In this document: in pieces, positions 7,818 to 16,207 of the stretch
How the letters are laid out: each line of letters opens with the position of its first letter
Position numbering within the stretch: position 1 is the first letter of the stretch
DNA from: Candidatus Binataceae bacterium
GTDB lineage: Bacteria; Desulfobacterota; Binatia; Binatales; Binataceae
NCBI GenBank assembly: GCA_030037595.1
Contig: JASHQJ010000489.1
Span: 1-33,699 of the forward strand
Direction: 5' to 3'
DNA length: 33,699 nucleotides
Position numbers and translations under genes: made by a program
Notes under the pieces: model-generated
Databases searched by the model: none
The model's input: the letters and a program-made list of their open reading frames with translations, nothing else
What the model was told of the DNA's origin: nothing

Positions 7818-8690
7818 ATGAGCGATGCGCCAGTCAGCGAGGAACTAATCGAGCAATTCGAGCGCGACGGCTTCGTCGTCGTTCCCGGATTGTTTACTGA
7901 GAGCGAGGTCGAGAGCTTCGGCCGCGCGGTGGATGCCGCCGTCGCCGATCGCTCTCGCAACGACCAGCGCGCGCTGCACGAGCGATCGCCCTACGAACAG
8001 TCCTTCCGCCAGTGCATCAACCTCTGGGAGGATCATCCCGAGGTCTTGCCGCTGACGTTTCATCCGAAGATTTCCGAGGCCGCGACGATGCTGGCGCGGG
8101 CGCCCGCCCTGCGCCTGTGGCACGATCAGGCGCTTTACAAGGAGGCAGGTGGCCGCTACACCGAGCCGCACCAGGATCAGCCCTACTGGCCGATGGACGA
8201 GACCAACACGCTTTCGGCTTGGATTCCGTTCGACGGTTCGACTCGCGACAACGGATGCATGGGTTACGTGCCGGGCTCGCATCGCGTCGGGCTGCGGCGC
8301 TTCGTGAACATCTTCACGGCGGACGAGCAGGTGAAGATTCTCGAAGATCCTAAAATCGAGGGCGTGCCACCCGTGTACGTCGAGGTGCCGCGCGGCAGCG
8401 TCGCGTTTCATCACGGGCTAACGGTTCACATGGCGGGACCGAACAGAAGCGGTCGCATGCGGCGGGTACATACGATGATCTACTTCCGCGACGGCGCGAC
8501 GCGCACCAAGCCCTATGTGCATCCGAGCGTCGATCGCCCCGGTATCAAAGTCGGCGAGGCGATTTCGAGCGATCTCACGCCGATCGTGTGGCCGCGCGCG
8601 ATTGGCGACTGGCCGAAGCCCCCGCGGATGCCGCTGACTCCAGTTCTCGAGCGCCTGAACGCGCACGGCGCGCTGCCGACGATCAAGTAA
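7818..8690 (+). CDS. Phytanoyl-CoA dioxygenase (PhyH) family protein
   Basis: A 290-aa Fe(II)/2-oxoglutarate-dependent oxygenase with a jelly-roll fold. It opens with the typical FERDGFVVVPGLFTESEVE segment. The iron triad is visible as H118-x-D120 in PHQDQPYWP and the distal H204 in HHGLTVHMAGPNRS. R213, nine residues after H204, is near where the 2-oxoglutarate-binding Arg sits. The family hydroxylates very different small molecules (phytanoyl-CoA, ectoine, natural-product intermediates), so the substrate is not assignable. It lies 114 bases upstream of the FkbH cassette on the same strand; the gap leaves room for a separate promoter, so membership in the cassette is uncertain. Upstream bases 7655-7817 are the divergent promoter region shared with the DUF992 gene. 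Confidence 0.88.
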   Translation: MSDAPVSEELIEQFERDGFVVVPGLFTESEVESFGRAVDAAVADRSRNDQRALHERSPYEQSFRQCINLWEDHPEVLPLTFHPKISEAATMLARAPALRLWHDQALYKEAGGRYTEPHQDQPYWPMDETNTLSAWIPFDGSTRDNGCMGYVPGSHRVGLRRFVNIFTADEQVKILEDPKIEGVPPVYVEVPRGSVAFHHGLTVHMAGPNRSGRMRRVHTMIYFRDGATRTKPYVHPSVDRPGIKVGEAISSDLTPIVWPRAIGDWPKPPRMPLTPVLERLNAHGALPTIK

Positions 8691-8804
8691 CTTTTGCGTC
8701 ACGCGCTCGGCAATGCGGCGTTCCTGACAATCGCCTGGTAGTCATCGCTATATCGATATTGTAGAAGATTCGCTGGCCACGAGTTCCGAGCATCTGTGCC
8801 ACGG

Positions 8805-10712
8805 ATGAGTAACGAGCCGTCGCTCTATTGGCTGCCCGACGATGATCGGTGGACCACGCGTCTGACCGAGGCCGAATCGCTACCGGACGAGCAGGGTGCA
8901 TGGAGGGCGCTGGTCGCAGTCGGGCGCACCCGTGCAGACTTCGTGCGAGCGAAGCGCATCGATCTCGCGCTCAGCCGGCGTTTCGAGACGCATCCCTCCG
9001 CGTCGCTGACAACCCGGCCAGTGCGGCTCGCGATCCTGAGCTCGTGCACCACGAGTCATCTTGCCCCTGCGATTCGCGTTGCTCTTCTCCGGCGCACGAT
9101 GTGGGCGCAGGTCTATGAAGCTTCCTTCGGACAGTATCGGCAGGAACTGCTCGATCCGAAATCAGCGCTTCACCAATTCGATCCCACGGAGGTTCTTTTC
9201 TCCTTCGACGCGCGGCACCTGATCGGTTTGGTTGGAGACCTGAACGACGACCGCGCCATGCCACGCGTCGTCGATGGTATTCGCCAGTGTTGGACGATCG
9301 CGCGAGAACAATTCCGATGCGACATCATCCAGCAGACGGTGATGCCGGTATTCGATCAGCTATACGGCAGCAACGAGCATCGTTTCGCCACTTCAAAATA
9401 TAGTGTCGTCCGCCGAATCAACGATGCGCTGCGCGAGATTGCCGGTCGCGAAGGAATTGACTTGTTGCCAGTCGATTCGATCGTTGAGCGTTACGGCTTG
9501 GCGGCCTGCTACGATCCTTCCTTCTGGCATCGCGCGAAGCAGGAAGTAAGTCCCGCGATCGCGCCGCTCTATGGCGACCATGTCGCGCGGATTGTCGCCG
9601 CGCGCGCTGGCCGCTCATACAAGTGCGTAGCTCTCGATCTCGATAACACGCTATGGGGCGGCGTGATCGGCGACGACGGGCTCGAGGCAATCGTCATCGG
9701 CCAGGGCAGCGCTGAAGGCGAGGCCTACGCGGATTTTCAACGATACATCTTCGAGCTATCGCGACGCGGAATCATAGTAGCCATCTGCTCGAAGAATGAA
9801 GAAGGGATCGCGTGGTCAGCCTTCCGGTCTCATCCGGAAATGGTACTGCGCGAGAATGATATTTCGATCCTGGTAGCTAATTGGAATGACAAGGCATCAA
9901 ATCTCAGACGAATAGCCAGTTCGCTGAATATCGGACTCGATTCGATCGTATTCGTTGACGACAATCCCGCAGAACGCGCGCTTGTCAGAAGCGAATTGCC
10001 GGAAGTGGCGGTACCCGAGCTACCCGATGATCCGGCGCTCTTCTCACGATGCCTCGCCGACGCGGGCTACTTTGACACGCCGGTGCTCACCGAGGAGGAT
10101 CGCGCGCGAACGGAACAATACCGCGCCAATCGCACCCGCAGCGCTTCAGCCGAAAACACCGCCGAGATGCCGGCGTTTTTGAGAAGCCTCGAGATGAAGC
10201 TCGAATGGCGACGATTCGACAGGCTAGGTCTTGCGCGGATCACTCAGCTAATCAACAAGACCAATCAATTCAATCTCACGACCAGGCGATATGCCGAAAG
10301 TGACGTCGCAGCGATCATGGCCGATCCGAACGGCCTGGCGCTTCAGTTCCGGCTGCTGGATAAATTCGGCGACAATGGAATGATTGCTATCCTGATCGCT
10401 CGCGCGGCGCACGGCGACGAGATGGAAATCGACTGCTGGCTGATGAGTTGCCGGGTTTTCGGACGGCAGGTCGAATACGCGGCGATGAACGTGCTCGCCC
10501 AGGAGGCTATTCTCCGCGGTGCACGTCGTCTAGTTGGCGAGTACCTACCCACGGCGAAAAATGCGATCGTGGAAAACCTCTATCCCGCGATGGGCTTCGT
10601 CGAGATGCCGGCGTCGATTCCTGGCCGGCGCCGCTTCAGCCTCGAGCTTAATTCCTTCAAACCGTTCGAAACGTTTATCGAAGTTCGAAGTAACAGCGAT
10701 GGAGCAAGCTGA
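8805..10712 (+). CDS. FkbH-like HAD-family (HAD-IIIC) glyceryl transferase/phosphatase
   Basis: A 635-aa three-part protein. The N-terminal third (about 70-260) holds an SGNH/BF1531-like region opening with LAILSSCTTSHLAPAIR. The middle (about 275-400) is the HAD domain: motif I LDLDNTLWGGV (D278, D280), motif II CSKNEE, the lysine region WNDKASNL (K363) and motif IV FVDDNPAERALV (D385/D386). The C-terminal part (about 455-630) is GNAT-like, with LINKTNQFNLTTRRY. This architecture is that of FkbH, which takes the glyceryl group of 1,3-bisphosphoglycerate, removes phosphate and loads it onto an acyl carrier protein. An ACP gene overlaps its end by 14 bases, as expected. ATG 8805 is chosen; an in-frame GTG at 8796 adds three residues. 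FkbG/I/K-type genes for methoxymalonyl-ACP are absent. Confidence 0.9.
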   Translation: MSNEPSLYWLPDDDRWTTRLTEAESLPDEQGAWRALVAVGRTRADFVRAKRIDLALSRRFETHPSASLTTRPVRLAILSSCTTSHLAPAIRVALLRRTMWAQVYEASFGQYRQELLDPKSALHQFDPTEVLFSFDARHLIGLVGDLNDDRAMPRVVDGIRQCWTIAREQFRCDIIQQTVMPVFDQLYGSNEHRFATSKYSVVRRINDALREIAGREGIDLLPVDSIVERYGLAACYDPSFWHRAKQEVSPAIAPLYGDHVARIVAARAGRSYKCVALDLDNTLWGGVIGDDGLEAIVIGQGSAEGEAYADFQRYIFELSRRGIIVAICSKNEEGIAWSAFRSHPEMVLRENDISILVANWNDKASNLRRIASSLNIGLDSIVFVDDNPAERALVRSELPEVAVPELPDDPALFSRCLADAGYFDTPVLTEEDRARTEQYRANRTRSASAENTAEMPAFLRSLEMKLEWRRFDRLGLARITQLINKTNQFNLTTRRYAESDVAAIMADPNGLALQFRLLDKFGDNGMIAILIARAAHGDEMEIDCWLMSCRVFGRQVEYAAMNVLAQEAILRGARRLVGEYLPTAKNAIVENLYPAMGFVEMPASIPGRRRFSLELNSFKPFETFIEVRSNSDGAS

Positions 10713-10953
10713 AATTTACGAACGGCTCACCGGAATTTTTCACGAGGTCTTCGGCGACGATTCAATCGTGCTCACGCCGGAGACCACCGCGACCGATATC
10801 CCGGACTGGGACTCCGCCAACCACATCAGCCTGGTAGTGGGTGCCGAAGCGCGCTTCGGGATCCGCTTCAAGACCGCCGAGCTCGAGGAGCTCCGCAACG
10901 TCGGAGAATTTGTCGAACTGATTGGCAAGAAACTCGCTAATCGTCGACACTAG
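10699..10953 (+). CDS. Acyl carrier protein partner of FkbH
   Basis: An 84-aa acyl carrier protein. The phosphopantetheine attachment site is S39 in PDWDSANHISL; the surrounding pattern (a preceding DIPDWDS and a following helix ARFGIRFKTAELEEL) is typical of discrete carrier proteins that work with FkbH. The start ATG at 10699 lies inside the end of the FkbH gene (14-base overlap, different frame), which fixes a short protein and implies translational coupling. The longer frame reaching back to 10534 runs inside FkbH and is rejected. Its likely cargo is a glyceryl or related hydroxyacyl thioester presented on the cytoplasmic side to the MBOAT encoded two genes downstream. Confidence 0.92.
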   Translation: MEQAEIYERLTGIFHEVFGDDSIVLTPETTATDIPDWDSANHISLVVGAEARFGIRFKTAELEELRNVGEFVELIGKKLANRRH

Positions 10954-10959
10954 GTCCGG

Positions 10960-11916
10960 ATGCGCACGACCAGGTTCTTCGCAAGCTTTCTGATTACCTT
11001 AGTCGGACTGGTGTTCGTCGGCTTTCTGATTGCGCGAAGCAGCTACTACATAAAGCATATTGTCTATTTCTACCAGGTCCCGATGGAGGTGAAGTTCAAG
11101 GCGCGTAATATCGACGCCGATGTCCTGCTTGTGGGCGATTCAGCATTACTCAACGGCGTGGATCCAGCAGTGATTACCAGTGACACACATCTCACTTCAT
11201 ACAATCTTGGTATTCCCGTTTCGGCGTTTATCTATGATCCATATTCATTGCCCGATACCTACTTGAGGCAGAACTCGAAACCCAAGTTGATAGTTCTCTA
11301 CGTTTCGCCGATAGCGAGCCCGTCGCACCCCGATCCTTACTTTTCATGCTACGACGCCGGGATCATGTTCCTTCGCTACTGCCGGCTCTCGAGGACATTG
11401 AGATTCTTCGCGGCGCTGCCGGCGAGGATTCCTTCTTTCGCGCTCACGGTTTACGACTTTCTGATCTGGCACTTCGATCGGACAGGACAATACTTCACAG
11501 AGCAGGCTGCGTCGCTCGTCGCCGAGCGCGGCTACAGCCCGAACCGCGGACTAGCCGATGATCATCTGACGCTCGCAACCTGCAAGTCGGCAGACTCCAG
11601 CACCGGTCCGCTCGATGCGGCTTTCTACCGGCAGTTTCGTGAGCGCTACGAGGCGCGGGGGATTCCGGTTGCTGTCTATCTCGCGCCGTTTGCCGACTGC
11701 GATCCCCGCTTCGATTACTATGCTGTCCATGCAAAAGGTATTACCGATAACAACGTCGCTCGCCTGCCTTACGCGCTCTTCACTCACGATGCTGTCCGGG
11801 AGCATCTGCTGGATTCGGGCGCTACACTCAATTCCCATATGGTGGCGCGCTTCATCGAGCAGTATCGCGCCGGGCACAAGGGCTTGATGACGGCGTCGAG
11901 CGCGAATCCTGACTGA
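10960..11916 (+). CDS. Membrane-anchored SGNH/GDSL-like protein of an MBOAT cassette
   Basis: A 318-aa protein with one N-terminal membrane anchor (about residues 7-25) and a large, probably periplasmic domain. The block LLVGDSALLNGVDP places S61 in a GDS motif of SGNH hydrolases, followed by the YNLGIP and KLIVLYVSP strands usual in DltD/AlgX-type partners. The C-terminal Asp-His block normally reads like DxxHLN; here it is D285-SGA-T289-L-N291-S-H293, so the His is not in the normal place. That may mean a non-catalytic binding role, or that H293 serves. The gene starts 6 bases after the ACP and overlaps the MBOAT start by one base (TGATG), so all are one operon. Confidence 0.78.
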   Translation: MRTTRFFASFLITLVGLVFVGFLIARSSYYIKHIVYFYQVPMEVKFKARNIDADVLLVGDSALLNGVDPAVITSDTHLTSYNLGIPVSAFIYDPYSLPDTYLRQNSKPKLIVLYVSPIASPSHPDPYFSCYDAGIMFLRYCRLSRTLRFFAALPARIPSFALTVYDFLIWHFDRTGQYFTEQAASLVAERGYSPNRGLADDHLTLATCKSADSSTGPLDAAFYRQFRERYEARGIPVAVYLAPFADCDPRFDYYAVHAKGITDNNVARLPYALFTHDAVREHLLDSGATLNSHMVARFIEQYRAGHKGLMTASSANPD

Positions 11917-13538
11917 TGCTGTTCACGTCGCGCGAGTTTCTATTCGCGTTCTTGCCGATCGCGCTCGCGGGCTTCTACCTGCTCGGACGCCGCGGCGGCC
12001 ATCTCTCGATACTTTGGCTCCTCGCCGCGTCGCTCGTTTTCTACGCATGGTGGAATTACCACTTCGTTCTCCTGCTGCTGGTTTCTGTAACCTTCAACTA
12101 TGTCTGCGGACTCGCGCTCAAGCGGAATCTCGATCGCGAAAATCGACTCAAGTGGTTTTTGATTGCCGGTTTGGCGGGAAACATAGGTCTGCTCTTTTAC
12201 TACAAGTACTTCGGACCGCTGGGTCACTGGCTAGTCGCTCTAGGCGCACTTTCGGCAAGCAGCAAGCACCTCACGTTACCTCTAGGTATTTCGTTCTTCA
12301 CCTTTACCCAGATTGGCTACCTGGTGGACTCGGCGGCTGAAAGCGCCGACGAGCTGAACTTCTTCAAGTACGGTTTGTTTGTCACTTTCTTTCCGCACCT
12401 GATTGCCGGTCCGATCATCCATCATCGCGAGATTGTGCCGCAGTTCAACGACCCGGACACGTATCGATTGAAGACGAGCAACCTCGCGGTCGGGCTTTCG
12501 ATTTTCGTGATCGGGATGGCCAAGAAGGTGCTGCTGGCCGACGCAATTGGGCCGATCGCTGATCATGCGTTCGATGGATGGCGTCACCTGGAGCTGTGGT
12601 CGAGTTGGATCGGCGCGATTGCCTATTCGATGCAGATATATTTCGACTTCTCCGGCTACAGCGATATGGCTATAGGCCTTGCGCGGATGTTCGGAATTAC
12701 TTTTCCGCTCAACTTCAATTCTCCGTATAGAGCTACTTCGGTAGTTGACTATTGGCAGCGTTGGCATATGACACTGACGCGCTATCTCACGTTGTATTTG
12801 TACAATCCGATGGCGCTGTATGTTCGCCGGAGCAGGATGGTGGCCAAGAAGCCGGTCAACCGCAAAGCTCTCGCTACAGCTGAGGGCTTCGGCCAGATGA
12901 TCGCGGCGCCAACGATTTACACGATGAGCCTCGCGGGAATATGGCACGGCGCGGGACTGCAATACCTTTACTTCGGCCTGCTGCACGGCATCTACATGAC
13001 GATCAATCACGGCTGGCGGACTTTCGTGACGGAACGGATGCCGGCGACGATGATGACGGGCCGGCTAGCAAAAGGAATCAGCTACCTCATCAGCGTGATG
13101 CTCACGTTTGTTGCCGTGCTGGTGGCGCTGGTTTTCTTCCGCGCGGAATCGCCTAGTGCTGCATGCTCGATCCTGGCCGCAATGGCGGGTGCCTATGGCG
13201 CGCGGGCGCCCGCGCTCGAGGTTTCACCCGCGACGATCGACTGGCTAGGCGCGGCGGGTCGCTGGATGGAGCGCGTGGGCATACTTCACGCTCCGCCGCA
13301 AGGTGATTCGAGCGCCGTTATCGCGTTGATTGCCGCGATCTTGATTGTGTGGACGATGCCGAACACGCAGCAGATCATGGTGGCCTACAAGCCGGCTCTG
13401 GATCCCGAGCACGTGTTCAAGGCGAGCTGGCTCAAATGGCGCCCCAACGTGGCGTGGGGGATTCTGCTCGCCATCGCATTCCTTGCGTGCGTCGGCACGC
13501 TCGCCGCGCCGCAGAAGTTTCTGTACTTCCAGTTCTAG
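11916..13538 (+). CDS. MBOAT family O-acyltransferase (AlgI/DltB/PatA-like)
   Basis: A 540-aa polytopic inner-membrane protein with roughly ten or more hydrophobic segments. Family motifs in order: FLPIALAGFYLL near the N-terminus, LPLGISFFTFTQIGYLVD (121-138), FFPHLIAGPI (158-167), IYFDFSGYSDMAIGLA (241-256), YWQRWHMTLTRYL (279-291) and the catalytic-His segment SLAGIWHGAGLQY with H344. MBOATs of this class move acyl groups across the membrane onto secreted or periplasmic polysaccharides; DltB takes its acyl group directly from a carrier protein. With FkbH and an ACP upstream, the donor here is likely a carrier-bound glyceryl-type acyl. It is the last gene of the operon and converges on the SDR gene. 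Confidence 0.93.
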   Translation: MLFTSREFLFAFLPIALAGFYLLGRRGGHLSILWLLAASLVFYAWWNYHFVLLLLVSVTFNYVCGLALKRNLDRENRLKWFLIAGLAGNIGLLFYYKYFGPLGHWLVALGALSASSKHLTLPLGISFFTFTQIGYLVDSAAESADELNFFKYGLFVTFFPHLIAGPIIHHREIVPQFNDPDTYRLKTSNLAVGLSIFVIGMAKKVLLADAIGPIADHAFDGWRHLELWSSWIGAIAYSMQIYFDFSGYSDMAIGLARMFGITFPLNFNSPYRATSVVDYWQRWHMTLTRYLTLYLYNPMALYVRRSRMVAKKPVNRKALATAEGFGQMIAAPTIYTMSLAGIWHGAGLQYLYFGLLHGIYMTINHGWRTFVTERMPATMMTGRLAKGISYLISVMLTFVAVLVALVFFRAESPSAACSILAAMAGAYGARAPALEVSPATIDWLGAAGRWMERVGILHAPPQGDSSAVIALIAAILIVWTMPNTQQIMVAYKPALDPEHVFKASWLKWRPNVAWGILLAIAFLACVGTLAAPQKFLYFQF

Positions 13539-13577
13539 GGGGAGCGCCGCGCTGGCTTTGCGATCCGCCCTCCACCT

Positions 13578-13606
13578 GCGGTCCGACTCGAATCGATTCG
13601 GACCGC
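13578..13606. terminator. Hairpin between convergent MBOAT and SDR genes
   Basis: A perfect 9-bp stem (GCGGTCCGA at 13578-13586 and TCGGACCGC at 13598-13606) with an 11-base loop lies 39 bases after the MBOAT stop. It is symmetric and sits between converging genes, so it could serve both strands. No T-run follows. The rest of the 164-base spacer holds no gene that I can see. Confidence 0.45.
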
Positions 13607-13702
13607 CGCCTCTCCCGGTGTGCGGCTTCCGCCTCACGGCGTCAGCCGCGGACGAGGCTATTCAACGGAGACGCACTCGCCATGGTGCGTGAAACCGCCG
13701 TG

Positions 13703-14533
13703 TTACCGCTGGAACGACGGACCAGAGTAGCCGGCGGAAAGTTGCTGCTCGACGCCCGCGAGCTGGAACGGCGTGCCAGCGGTGAAGCCACCGTCCACCA
13801 CCATCGCGGCGCCTGTAATCCAATTCGCCTCGTCGCTCGCCAGGAACATCGCCATGTTGGCGATATCCTCGGCCTGGCCCGCGCGCTGGAGCGGCTGCGC
13901 CTTGCCGAGGATCGGATCCAGAGTCTCTTTGCCTCCCGGAATGCCGCCATGGACCAGCGGCGTGCTGATAACGCCGGGGCAGATACAGTTGACTCGGATT
14001 TTATCCTTGCCCAGTTCGATAGCTGCCGTGCGGGTGAGGTTGATCACCGCGGCCTTTGACGCGCTGTAAGCGTGAAGGCGGAAGCTGCCCGAGAGTCCGG
14101 CAATGGAAGCGGTGGAGATTATCGATCCGCCACCCGCGGCGCGCATCGGCGCCACGGAATGCTTGATGCCGAAAAAGACGGCCTTGATGAGAATGGCGAA
14201 GGTCTTATCCCATTCGGCTTCGGTAGTGGTTTCGATCGACCCGGTTGCGCCAATCACACCGGCATTGTTGTAGGTGATATCGAGGCGGCCGTATTCGCGG
14301 ACGGCGCGATCGATGAGCGTTTTGATGTCCTGCTCGCTGGTGACGTCGGTGCGCTGATAGACGGCGCGGCCGCCGGCGGCGGCGATTTCGGAGACGAGCA
14401 GTTCGCCACCCTGCGAGTTGAGGTCGGCAGCGACTACGCCCGCGCCTTCGGCGGCGAAGCGGACGGCGCTCGCGCGGCCGAGTCCGCTGGCGGCGCCTGT
14501 GATCACTGCGACTTTGCCTTCAAGTTTGCCCAT
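13703..14533 (-). CDS. Short-chain dehydrogenase/reductase (classical SDR)
   Basis: A 276-aa NAD(P)-dependent oxidoreductase with a Rossmann fold. The cofactor loop TGAASGLG is at residues 12-19, D37 in VAADLNS at the end of strand two suggests preference for NAD(H), NNAG is at 89-92, and the catalytic set is S143 (STAS), Y156 and K160 (YSASK). The segment CPGVISTP follows as expected. The substrate is unknown; SDRs of this type oxidise secondary alcohols or reduce ketones. GGAG is visible before the ATG at 14533. It has no close same-strand partner, since the next minus-strand frame upstream is the broken DUF3052 gene 111 bases away. Confidence 0.92.
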   Translation of the reverse strand: MGKLEGKVAVITGAASGLGRASAVRFAAEGAGVVAADLNSQGGELLVSEIAAAGGRAVYQRTDVTSEQDIKTLIDRAVREYGRLDITYNNAGVIGATGSIETTTEAEWDKTFAILIKAVFFGIKHSVAPMRAAGGGSIISTASIAGLSGSFRLHAYSASKAAVINLTRTAAIELGKDKIRVNCICPGVISTPLVHGGIPGGKETLDPILGKAQPLQRAGQAEDIANMAMFLASDEANWITGAAMVVDGGFTAGTPFQLAGVEQQLSAGYSGPSFQR

Positions 14534-14644
14534 CGGTTTCTCCTGCGCTCCAACGTCTCAGAGGAGCTGGTGCTCACAGTTATTTGAGAAAATAGTTAAT
14601 GGCACTGTCAGCCAGGAAAACGCAATTGACTGGTCTTGTGAGAT

Positions 14645-15083
14645 TCACCTGCGAAGCGTGAATCTAAGGCCCGCCCATTCTTCGCTGATGGGGCAGATTT
14701 TGAAGTCCACCATGCCGGCATCCAGAGCAGCTTTGCGCACACTTTGCTGGTTGAGGCCTGGCCTGCTCCGTCTTCTTCGACCAGATGATCGAGAGCACTC
14801 CGCCTACGGCGTCTCTCTTCATCGCGGCTATTTTCGATTGCATCATTTTGGCGGAGGAGGTGAACCACAACGTGAGGTCGCGCGCGCGGCGCGCGTTCCT
14901 CGCTATGGTTGCACCATCGGGCAGCGCGCCGAGCGTCTCTTCGAATCCCGGCGGCGCGTTCACCGACGCAACGATGGCGTTGGGCTTAATCCCGAGCCTG
15001 TCGGCCAGCGGTTTCTCAGAATCTGCGGCGAATACTGACAACTGGCGAGCGCCGGCCGGCGGAGAGCTCCAGGGTCCATCCAC
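14645..15083 (-). pseudogene. DUF3052-like protein gene broken by one frameshift
   Basis: The frame from 15083 reads DRLGIKPNAIVASVNAPPGF, then ETLGALPDG, LTLWFTSS and LSIIWSKKTEQA, which is the order seen in DUF3052 proteins. After base ~14760 that frame drifts into nonsense (ARPQPAKCAQ). Shifting one base restores the family's C-terminus: GLNQQSVRKAALDAGMVDFK, then ICPISEEWAGLRF and a stop at 14645. A single extra base in a GC-rich tract, next to a tandem AGGCC-AGGCC, explains the break. The protein would be about 140 aa; its true start could be the ATG at 15083 or the TTG at 15041. Function is unknown. It may be a real pseudogene, or intact with a sequencing or assembly indel. Confidence 0.75.
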
Positions 15084-15378
15084 GATAATCTACCCGCGCT
15101 CGGATAGAAGCTGCCGATGAGACTCAGCGTCGGCGCCACCGGCATTAACGAACCAGACCAGGCCCGAGGGCCGTTCGCTTCGAGTTTTCTTCACCATTTG
15201 CGGTTCAGTCGGCGTGAAGTTATCGACCCAGCTGCGGGCAAGGTTGCAGCTTCCGAAATGCCGGGTCTATCCAGCAAGAGAAAAATTATTGCCGCAAGCT
15301 GTCTATCGGACGTAATGTTCGTCTGCGAGATAGTGCTCGTTTCGCGGACTGATTCGAAGATCAGGGGAGCATTCGACG

Positions 15379-16182
15379 ATGAGCGCAAAGAGCCGCACAA
15401 TATCCTGGACATCGTTTTCCGCGGCGCTGTTTTTTGCGCCTGCAATTGCGGGCGCGCAGACGCTGCCTGCATTCAGTACGGATATCGTGCCGAACGGGCT
15501 CAGCTTGACGATAGTAAGTCAGAAGGAAGCCACGGAGACCGGCAAGACCGAGACAGACACGTTTACGATAAACACCGGCTTCACCGGCTCCGATTTCACC
15601 GACGATTTGATCGATCTTATTTCCAGCGGGGGCACGCTGGAGGTGGGAGTCGCTCCCAATGGAAGTTGCCGCACCGGCGAAACGATTTTGCCGCCAATCA
15701 GTATCCCGATGAGCGGTGTGACTCACACTACAAGCTCAGGCGATGACATCTTCGCGTTCACGAGCCCCCACTTCTCCGCAAATTGGACCATATCTCCGTT
15801 CGAGGTGAGCAGCGGTGGGAGTGGGCAGAGCGGTGGCAGCCAGAACACCAGCGTTTCATGCATCAACGGCAACTGCACCGTCACGGGTGGCAGCGGAAGC
15901 ACGATCATCAACAACAACGGCTCTGTGATTATCGAGAACAACTCGGTGGGAGGCTCGGGCGGCGCCACGCCAACCGATGAGATGACTTTCAAGGCGACTG
16001 CCAGCGTGGCAGGAATCATCCCGCTGCCGCAAACGCCGGTTGACGTATTCTTCCTACTATATCCGAATCCAAGCGGCGCCTTGGAGGGTGGCTGCGTCAC
16101 GCTTCACTCAATTTCTGTGAACAATCAGATGCGGAACGTAATCGGCAAGACGACGGTGACGAGCACCTACGCGGCGCACTGA
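15379..16182 (+). CDS. Secreted Gly/Ser/Asn-rich protein, function unknown
   Basis: A 267-aa exported protein of no family I recognise. The N-terminus is a Sec signal peptide ending PAIAGA|QTLP near residue 26. The mature domain begins with beta-rich, Thr-rich sequence. A low-complexity centre (about 142-195) carries SGGSGQSGGSQ, a CINGNC Cys pair, GGSGSTIINNNGSVIIENNS and GGSGG; the NNxGSVxIENN alternation looks like one or two rungs of a beta-solenoid or an adhesin-like linker. The C-terminal part (LPQTPVDVFFLLYPN) is again beta-rich. A GGGGAG ribosome site precedes the ATG. The 295 bases upstream (15084-15378) contain no gene I can support. It converges with the small membrane-protein genes after 25 bases. 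Confidence 0.7.
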   Translation: MSAKSRTISWTSFSAALFFAPAIAGAQTLPAFSTDIVPNGLSLTIVSQKEATETGKTETDTFTINTGFTGSDFTDDLIDLISSGGTLEVGVAPNGSCRTGETILPPISIPMSGVTHTTSSGDDIFAFTSPHFSANWTISPFEVSSGGSGQSGGSQNTSVSCINGNCTVTGGSGSTIINNNGSVIIENNSVGGSGGATPTDEMTFKATASVAGIIPLPQTPVDVFFLLYPNPSGALEGGCVTLHSISVNNQMRNVIGKTTVTSTYAAH

Positions 16183-16207
16183 TCGAAATTGTCGGCTCGC
16201 GCCGAAA

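Noticed and set aside
15117-15746. 209-aa plus-strand frame upstream of and into the secreted protein gene
   Set aside because: It overlaps the signal-peptide gene in another frame and its C-terminal half is Arg/His-rich shadow sequence.
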